NCBI GenBank assembly: GCA_017307785.1
Contig: JAFKGI010000060.1
Coordinates: forward strand, 1 to 41,563
From: Vulcanimicrobiota bacterium
GTDB taxonomy: Bacteria; Vulcanimicrobiota; Xenobia; Xenobiales; JADMJV01
Reading direction: 5' to 3'
DNA length: 41,563 bases
Part shown: one piece after another, positions 36,451 through 41,563 of the stretch
Layout: each line of letters opens with the position of its first letter
Numbering within the stretch: the stretch's first letter is position 1
Program-made: the position numbers and the translations under genes
Notes under the pieces: model-generated
The model's database searches: none
The model's input: only the letters and a program-made list of their open reading frames with translations
Told to the model about the DNA's origin: nothing

Positions 36451-39426
36451 CTAGTAGCCCTCGAGCCGAGACAGATCGGCCACTCCGGCCGCCAGCGAAC
36501 CCACCTTCTGCACCAGTGCCTGGCGCGCACTGCGCACCTCCAGGTCCGGGTCATTCACCAGCACGTCATCAAAGAAAGCCGCCACCCGGGGCTGCAAAGC
36601 CGACAGAGCCGAAACCAGCTCCCCAACCTCGCCAATCGGACCCACGCCCTCCAGCGCCGAATAGAGCGCCGCCACCGAAGGCTCCGTGTAGCGAGCCGGC
36701 TGCAGAGGCAGCGTCTCGGACAGGTCCTTGGTGATGCGGCCGCAACGAGCGTAGGCCTGCAACACCGCCAACCACTCCGCTCCCTGCACCGCCTCCTGCA
36801 GACCCGTGGCGCTCAGATAAGCCCCATACGGATCGTGTGCCCGCGCGCTCACGGCCGCGTCCACCACGTCGTGACGCAGCCCCTTGTCCTTCAACCAGAT
36901 CAACAGACGGTCGGCCACGAAGCCGAGAACCTCCCCGAGCACGCCCTCGCGAGCAGCCACCGGCTGCAGCGCAATGGCCCGCTCCAGCAGCGGCCGCAAA
37001 TCCAAGGACACCTTGCCCTCGACCAACAAAGCCACCAATCCCAGAGCCGTGCGCCGCAGACCATAAGGGTCGGCCGAACCCGTCGGCTTCAGGCCAATCG
37101 AGAACAACCCGGCCAGACTATCCAAACGGTCGCACAGGCCCACCACCCGACCCAGATCGCCGGAAGGAGTGCCATCGCCCGCATAGCGCGGCAGATAGTG
37201 CTCGCGCAAAGCCTGGGCCACCTGCGCATCGGTGCCCGTCTCGCGCGCATAAATCTCGCCCAGCACGCCCTGCAGACTGGTCATCTCGACCACCATCGAA
37301 GTCACCAGGTCGGCCTTGCACAGACGAGCCGCCTCCAGCGCCTTGCCCAGCGAATCACCGCTCAGGCCCAGCGAAGGTCCGCAGGCCTCCACCAGTTTCT
37401 CTACGCGCTGGCTCTTGTCCAGCATCGATCCCAGCTTCTCTTGGAACGTCAGGGTGGCCAGGCGCGGCAGATAGCTCTCCAAAGGCTGACCCAGGTCGTC
37501 CTTCACGAAGAACTGCGCATCGGCATAGCGAGCCCGTAACACGTCTTCATTGCCGCGACGCACCAGCGACATATCGCCGCGCTGCCCGTTGGAAACGGTG
37601 ACGAAATGGGGCATCAGATCGCCTGACACCTTGAGCACGGGGAAGTAGCGCTGATGCTTCTTCATCACCGTGGTCAAAACCGGAGCCGGCAAACTCAGAC
37701 GCTCTTCCTCGAAGGCGCCCAACACCGCCACCGGCACCTCCACCAGATCGGTCACCTCATCCAGCAGATCCGGCTCATCCGGCACCTGTCCGCCAATCGA
37801 AGCGGCCGCCTCACGCACCACCGCCAGCACCCGATCCTTACGCGCGGAGCGCTGCAAAATCACGCCCCAGCCGGCCAGCAGCTGAGCGTAATCGCCGGCC
37901 TTGCCGACCTGCTCCAGCTCGGAGTCCAAACAACGGGGCGCCCGGCTCAGGTTGCCCGTGTGCAGATGGCCCCAGACGGCCGGAATCACCACGTCGCCGT
38001 GCAAACACAACAGCCAGCGCACGGGGCGGCTGAAAGCCACGCCCGAGCGGTCCCAGCGCATCGTCTTGCGGAAGCGCAAACCGCTGATCCACTTGGGCAG
38101 GGCCTCGGAAATCAACTGAGCCGCGTTCTTGCCGTGCTCCATCTTCTTGGCCACCAGATAAGACTTGTTGCCCTCGGTGTGCACCTTCAGATCGCCCGGC
38201 TCCAGACCGTTGCTCTTGGCAAAGCCCAGACCCACCTGGGTCAGGTTGCCGGCTTCATCGTAGGCGCGATTGGTGGGCGGACCCTTAAGATCCACTTCGC
38301 GATCGGCCTGACTGGCGGCCAGGCTGCCGATCTGCACCACCAGGCGGCGCGGCGTCCCCTCGATGGTCAAATCGCTATACTCCAGACGCATCTCGTCCAG
38401 CGACTTGGGAATCAAAGTCTTCCACTGCTCCAGGGCCGACAGCAACTCATCGGGCGGCAGTTCCTCCACGCCCAGCTCGAAGACGAAGGCAGCGGGCAGG
38501 CCGATGTGGGGCAGTGCACCCAATTCCGGCGCGGCCACCGCGGGCAGCTTGGCCAACAGCGGGAAGCCCTTGGACTCGCGCTGGGCCACGTAAGCCTGTC
38601 CCACCTGCTTGGCCATGTCCCTCATCTTGCCGAAGTAGGCGGCACGTTCGGTCACACCGATGGCGCCGCGTGCGTCCAGCACGTTAAAGGTGTGCGAACA
38701 GCGCAGCACCGAGTCGTGGGCCGGCACCACCAGCCCACCGGCGATACAACTGCGGGCCTCGGCCTCAAACAGCTCATAAAGTTTGTGCAGACGATCCACG
38801 TCGGCCAGTTCGAAGTCGTACTTACAATGGTCGATTTCCGGCTGCAGCAGCACCTCGCCGTAGGTCATTTCGTCGTTCCACTGCAAATCCCAGACCTTGC
38901 GCACGCCCTGCAAGAAGATGGCGATACGCTCCAGGCCGTAGGTGATCTCCACGGCCGGCATATCCAGCACCTGACTGGCGGCCTGCTGGAAGTAGGTGAA
39001 CTGGGTAATTTCCATGCCGTCCAGCCAGACTTCCCAGCCCAGACCCCAGGCGCCCAGAGCCGGCGATTCCCAGTTGTCCTCCACGAAGCGAATGTCGTGC
39101 TGATCCACATCGATGCCGATGGCGCGCAGGCTTTCCAGGTAGAGCTCCTGCGGATTGCCGGGATCCGGCTTGAGGATCACCTGATACTGGGTGTGCATCT
39201 GCATGCGGTTGGGATTCTCGCCGAAGCGGCCGTCATCGGGCCGGTAAGAGGGCTCGGCGTAGGCCACGCTCCAGGGCTCGGGGCCGAGCACCTGGATGAC
39301 GGTGGCCGGGTTCATGGTGCCCGCGCCCACCTTTTCGCTGTAGGGCTGCCAGATCAAGCAGCCTTTCTCCGCCCAGAATTGATGCAGACGCAGAATCAGT
39401 TGTTGAAAGTTGAGAGGCTTGGCCAC
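36451..39426 (-). CDS. glyQS: Glycyl-tRNA synthetase, alpha and beta chains fused
   Basis: The 991-residue protein from GTG 39426 (MAKPLNFQQLILRLHQFW) first shows a complete alpha chain (~1-290): GAGTMNPAT, LGPEPWSVAYAEPSYRP, GENPNRMQMHTQYQV, DIRFVEDNWESP and EITQFTYFQQA. A linker leads to a complete beta chain (~315-991): FELGVEELPPDEL, GTPRRLVVQ, FRKTMRWD, KKHQRYF, GLCDRLDSLAGLF and SADPYGLRR, with a C-terminal anticodon-binding region. It charges tRNA-Gly. The fused form is known in a few lineages such as Chlamydia and plant organelles; most bacteria have two genes. An upstream ATG at 39489 is less likely because the conserved N-terminus begins at the GTG. Confidence 0.95.
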   Translation of the reverse strand: MAKPLNFQQLILRLHQFWAEKGCLIWQPYSEKVGAGTMNPATVIQVLGPEPWSVAYAEPSYRPDDGRFGENPNRMQMHTQYQVILKPDPGNPQELYLESLRAIGIDVDQHDIRFVEDNWESPALGAWGLGWEVWLDGMEITQFTYFQQAASQVLDMPAVEITYGLERIAIFLQGVRKVWDLQWNDEMTYGEVLLQPEIDHCKYDFELADVDRLHKLYELFEAEARSCIAGGLVVPAHDSVLRCSHTFNVLDARGAIGVTERAAYFGKMRDMAKQVGQAYVAQRESKGFPLLAKLPAVAAPELGALPHIGLPAAFVFELGVEELPPDELLSALEQWKTLIPKSLDEMRLEYSDLTIEGTPRRLVVQIGSLAASQADREVDLKGPPTNRAYDEAGNLTQVGLGFAKSNGLEPGDLKVHTEGNKSYLVAKKMEHGKNAAQLISEALPKWISGLRFRKTMRWDRSGVAFSRPVRWLLCLHGDVVIPAVWGHLHTGNLSRAPRCLDSELEQVGKAGDYAQLLAGWGVILQRSARKDRVLAVVREAAASIGGQVPDEPDLLDEVTDLVEVPVAVLGAFEEERLSLPAPVLTTVMKKHQRYFPVLKVSGDLMPHFVTVSNGQRGDMSLVRRGNEDVLRARYADAQFFVKDDLGQPLESYLPRLATLTFQEKLGSMLDKSQRVEKLVEACGPSLGLSGDSLGKALEAARLCKADLVTSMVVEMTSLQGVLGEIYARETGTDAQVAQALREHYLPRYAGDGTPSGDLGRVVGLCDRLDSLAGLFSIGLKPTGSADPYGLRRTALGLVALLVEGKVSLDLRPLLERAIALQPVAAREGVLGEVLGFVADRLLIWLKDKGLRHDVVDAAVSARAHDPYGAYLSATGLQEAVQGAEWLAVLQAYARCGRITKDLSETLPLQPARYTEPSVAALYSALEGVGPIGEVGELVSALSALQPRVAAFFDDVLVNDPDLEVRSARQALVQKVGSLAAGVADLSRLEGY

Positions 39427-39496
39427 CGCGAGAGAGTCCTTCCGAGCTAGAAAAGTTGGAGGGTGGGCGTTCCCGTCCCCCCCGGCCATCCCCTCC

Positions 39497-40270
39497 TCAC
39501 CAACCGTCCTGGATCACCGTCTCCACGCGCCCGGGAAATCCGTCCGCGCCGTCCTTGCCGTTGGCTTCATGAAGATCGCGGTCGCCGTAACCGTTCTCAT
39601 CGCGATACTTGGCGTAGGCTCCACCCCGGCCGCCACTGCCGCCCGCCCCCGGGCTCACATCCACCTCCAGATAGTCCCGCCAGGGAGCGCTGCCGGTGCT
39701 GATCACCACGTTGCCCCCGTTGCCGCCGGCCGTCCCGTTCTGGCCAGGTTCGGGAAAGCGATGGTCATCGTCGGCATTCTGTCCGGCCGCTCCGGCCGCT
39801 CCCGCCCCGCCTCGGGCCGTCAGCAGAAAGCGCAGTCCCACCTGCGCAAACAAATAGTGTTCTCGACCCTTGGGATGCCATAAAATCATGTGCATGCCCG
39901 CATCGTCTCGGCTCAGCCGCACCCGCAGGCGACCTCCACCGCCGCCTCCCAGGGGCATCCTCGCCGGCTCCCCGTCCAGATGAAATTCCGGACGCTCACA
40001 CACCGAAAACTCGGCCTCCGACGACTCTCCTCGGGCCCCGGTCACGCGCCAGCGTACCGGCACCCCGCGATCCACGTCCACCCAGGCACTCGATTCCCGC
40101 AGCGACCGGGTCAGGATCTCCCGGTCCTTTTGCCAGACCTGCAGCCTAACCGGCCCCTTGATCTGCCAGCGCAGACGCACCTTGCCCCAGGTTTGCAGAA
40201 GAATCACGCCGTTGGGCGGATACTGCCCCGGCGTCCGGCTCACCGCCAGCCATAGCCAAAACGACAACAT
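39497..40270 (-). CDS. Exported glycine-rich protein
   Basis: ATG 40270 gives a 257-residue protein with a short hydrophobic N-terminus (MLSFWLWLAVSRTPG). A beta-rich middle follows (VRLRWQIKGPVRLQVWQ, VDVDRGVPVRWRV). The C-terminal ~110 residues are dominated by Gly with Ala, Asn and Asp: GGGGGGRLRV, RGGAGAAGAAGQNADDD, NGTAGGNGGNVV, GAGGSGGRGG and GKDGADGFPG. The G-x-x spacing partly resembles collagen-like or Gly-rich surface proteins. No known domain is recognised. It diverges from gmk and lies 70 bp upstream of glyQS on the same strand. Confidence 0.65.
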   Translation of the reverse strand: MLSFWLWLAVSRTPGQYPPNGVILLQTWGKVRLRWQIKGPVRLQVWQKDREILTRSLRESSAWVDVDRGVPVRWRVTGARGESSEAEFSVCERPEFHLDGEPARMPLGGGGGGRLRVRLSRDDAGMHMILWHPKGREHYLFAQVGLRFLLTARGGAGAAGAAGQNADDDHRFPEPGQNGTAGGNGGNVVISTGSAPWRDYLEVDVSPGAGGSGGRGGAYAKYRDENGYGDRDLHEANGKDGADGFPGRVETVIQDGW

Positions 40271-40325
40271 GCACGCCAGTATAACAGAGGAGTACCTTCG
40301 TGAGGAAAGGAAGGCGTGGCTCATT

Positions 40326-40955
40326 ATGGCAGGTCTCCTGGTGGTCGTCTCCGGTCCCTCTGGCGTCGGCAAAGGCACGATATTGAACCGGCTGCTCAAG
40401 CAGCGGGGAGATTGCACGTTCTCCATCTCGGCCACCACCCGTGCCCCTCGTCCCGGCGAAATCCACGGCCAGCACTATCATTTCCTCGATCACGACACCT
40501 TCACCCACTGGGTCGAACAGGGCCGCTTTCTGGAATGGAACCAGGTGCACGATCAGTTTTACGGCACCCCTCGCGACTACGTGGCTCACCAGCGCGCTCA
40601 GGGTCAGCACGTCCTGCTGGACGTGGACGTGCAGGGTGGCCTCCAGGTGATGCAGGCTGAGCCCGATCACCTCTCGGTCTTCATCGCCCCGCCCGACCTG
40701 GAAACGCTCAAGCATCGCCTGGTCTCGCGTGGCACCGAAACCGTGGAGCAAGTTCAGAAGCGCCTGCTCACCGCTCGCGTTGAGCTGCGTAGCCTGGAGC
40801 AATACCGCTACGTGATCACCAATCACGAGATCGACCGCGCCATGGATGAATTGAACGCAATTTTGACGGGAGAATGCCTGCGCACCGAGCGGTTGCGCCA
40901 GACCGGCAAATTGCCCCGTTTTGTGGAGTCGCATGGCGAAAGCGGAGTGGGTTGA
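40326..40955 (+). CDS. gmk: Guanylate kinase
   Basis: The 209-residue protein from ATG 40326 has the P-loop GPSGVGKGT, the GMP-binding ISATTRAPRPGE and HYHF segment, FLEWNQVHDQFYGTP, LLDVDVQGG and a final NHEID. It phosphorylates GMP to GDP. An upstream in-frame ATG at 40269 would add 19 residues not found in the family. GGAAGG lies about 12 nt before the chosen start, somewhat far. The last 23 bp overlap the Nudix gene. Confidence 0.95.
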   Translation: MAGLLVVVSGPSGVGKGTILNRLLKQRGDCTFSISATTRAPRPGEIHGQHYHFLDHDTFTHWVEQGRFLEWNQVHDQFYGTPRDYVAHQRAQGQHVLLDVDVQGGLQVMQAEPDHLSVFIAPPDLETLKHRLVSRGTETVEQVQKRLLTARVELRSLEQYRYVITNHEIDRAMDELNAILTGECLRTERLRQTGKLPRFVESHGESGVG

Positions 40956-41433
40956 TTTAGTCGACCGGGACAATCAGGTGATCGGGCGCGCCTTGCGTTC
41001 GGAAGTTCGTTCCAAAAATTTACTGCATCGGGGCATCGCCGTGCTGGTGCGCAATTCCCAGGGCCAGGTCTACGTCCATCAGCGCACCGCCACCAAAGAC
41101 CTTTTCCCGGCCCTGTACGACATGTTCGTCGGCGGCGTGGTGGGGGAGGGCGAGGACTACCTGGAGGCCGCCCAACGCGAAGCCGAAGAAGAACTGGGTG
41201 TCCAAAACAAAGATCTCGAATTTCTTTTCGATCATTTATATCAGGGTGAAAAAAACTACAGCTGGGTTCGCTGTTATCGGGTGACCTGGGACGGGCCGGT
41301 ATTTCATCAGCCTGAAGAAGTTCAGTGGGGCGATTGGCTGCCGGAAGACGAGCTACCTCAATGGATACAACAAGTTCCCATTGTTCCGGACGGCCTGGAC
41401 GTCTTTTATGCCTATCTAGCAGGGTGTTTCTAA
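40933..41433 (+). CDS. Nudix hydrolase (YfcD/IDI-like)
   Basis: ATG 40933 gives a 166-residue protein: MAKAEWVDLVDRDNQVIGRA, HRGIAVLVRNSQGQVYVHQR, FPALYDMFVGGVVGEGEDYL and the Nudix box core REAEEELGV. The N-terminal D-x-D-N-x-V-I-G-x-A and HRG segments are typical of the YfcD/isopentenyl-diphosphate-isomerase-like branch of Nudix proteins. Hydrolysis of a nucleoside diphosphate derivative is likely; the substrate is unknown. It overlaps gmk by 23 bp, suggesting cotranscription. Confidence 0.88.
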   Translation: MAKAEWVDLVDRDNQVIGRALRSEVRSKNLLHRGIAVLVRNSQGQVYVHQRTATKDLFPALYDMFVGGVVGEGEDYLEAAQREAEEELGVQNKDLEFLFDHLYQGEKNYSWVRCYRVTWDGPVFHQPEEVQWGDWLPEDELPQWIQQVPIVPDGLDVFYAYLAGCF

Positions 41434-41477
41434 ATTCCGTACGAATGGTAGGGATACCAATCGGGTTGAGGTGACCT

Positions 41478-41563
41478 ATGCGCGGCCGAGAGAATCGACA
41501 GTCCGAACTTTTCAGTTACTTTGTCTGTCCTGAGGAGCGGGTTCCAGCCAAGCACCCGTTGCG
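41478..41563 (+). CDS. IS-type (IS4/IS5/IS1182-like) transposase, N-terminal fragment at window edge
   Basis: ATG 41478 opens a frame that runs off the window: MRGRENRQSELFSYF then CPEERVPAKHPL. The pattern of MRG-x(5-7)-LFSY, then ERVPAxHPLR, is the standard N-terminus of DDE transposases of the IS1182/IS5-like group. An insertion sequence therefore begins between 41434 and 41477. The left terminal inverted repeat cannot be defined without its partner. Only 28 codons are visible. Confidence 0.75.
   Translation, partial: MRGRENRQSELFSYFVCPEERVPAKHPL

Noticed and set aside
36002..36734. Proline/glycine-rich frames across the third array
   Set aside because: They are products of reading the repeat modules and differ in all frames equally; no start signals.
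37654..39450. Long plus-strand frame (598 codons) opposite glyQS
   Set aside because: It has no recognisable motif; it is a shadow of the synthetase gene.

Overview
The window is a GC-rich (roughly 60-65% G+C by eye), gene-dense stretch of bacterial chromosome. Lipoprotein and Sec signal peptides, a CarD-type RNA polymerase regulator, SbcCD, a fused GlyQS and Shine-Dalgarno-led genes mark it as bacterial. The lineage cannot be fixed from this window. The single-chain glycyl-tRNA synthetase, the stand-alone rplX and the many secreted proteins of unknown family suggest a poorly sampled phylum (inference; an Eremiobacterota/Xenobia-like or Armatimonadota-like origin is only a guess). No rRNA, tRNA or CRISPR array was seen. 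One insertion sequence begins at the right edge.

Layout. 1-2.0 kb: truncated CarD regulator, a Thr/Pro/Ala-rich lipoprotein and an unknown exported protein, with two clear intrinsic terminators. 2.0-6.0 kb (minus): secreted hydrolases, namely a DUF6265-like protein, a GH16 glucanase, an M48 metalloprotease, a DUF1287 protein and a subtilase with no signal peptide. 6.05-10.5 kb: a site-2-type M50 protease (plus), then hrpB, a DTW-domain tRNA modification enzyme and a PilZ-like protein (minus) with a near-consensus promoter. 10.7-13.9 kb (plus): pentein-fold deiminase, aminotransferase and a Phd/PIN toxin-antitoxin pair, all abutting or overlapping. 13.9-19.5 kb (minus): bolA-grxD, then sbcD-sbcC-HD protein and an unknown gene, with striking palindromes between grxD and sbcD. 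19.6-20.9 kb: rplX with its own promoter and terminator, then an exported protein. 20.9-21.7 kb (minus): an SPL-like radical SAM enzyme. 21.7-28.1 kb (plus): a compact run of FHA-nucleotidyl cyclase, MoxR ATPase, VWA protein, organophosphate transporter, crotonase and REC-GGDEF protein. 28.3-31.5 kb (minus): cysteine hydrolase, two exported proteins and an SGNH hydrolase. 31.5-36.1 kb: small genes, including a beta-helix protein with a sigma-70 region 1.1-like tail, two pilin-like paralogues and an APH-family kinase. 36.45-41.4 kb: glyQS, a glycine-rich exported protein, gmk and a Nudix hydrolase. The window ends inside a transposase.

The most unusual feature is a set of three unrelated tandem-repeat arrays at 28.10-28.30, 33.63-33.93 and 36.10-36.42 kb. 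Each is built of roughly 50-bp units (or 23+29-bp modules) that carry inverted repeats, and each begins at or within a few bases of the stop codon of a plus-strand gene. Of the seven convergent gene pairs in the window, five have overlapping 3' ends and the other two are separated almost entirely by such an array. In the first array, all unit-length variation falls in the loop of one hairpin, which suggests that structure is conserved rather than sequence. Other points of note are the 129-bp imperfect palindrome at 18.83-18.96 kb, the 14-bp hairpin enclosing the sbcD start codon, the two second-messenger synthases in one gene run, and the sigma-1.1-like domain on a non-sigma protein.
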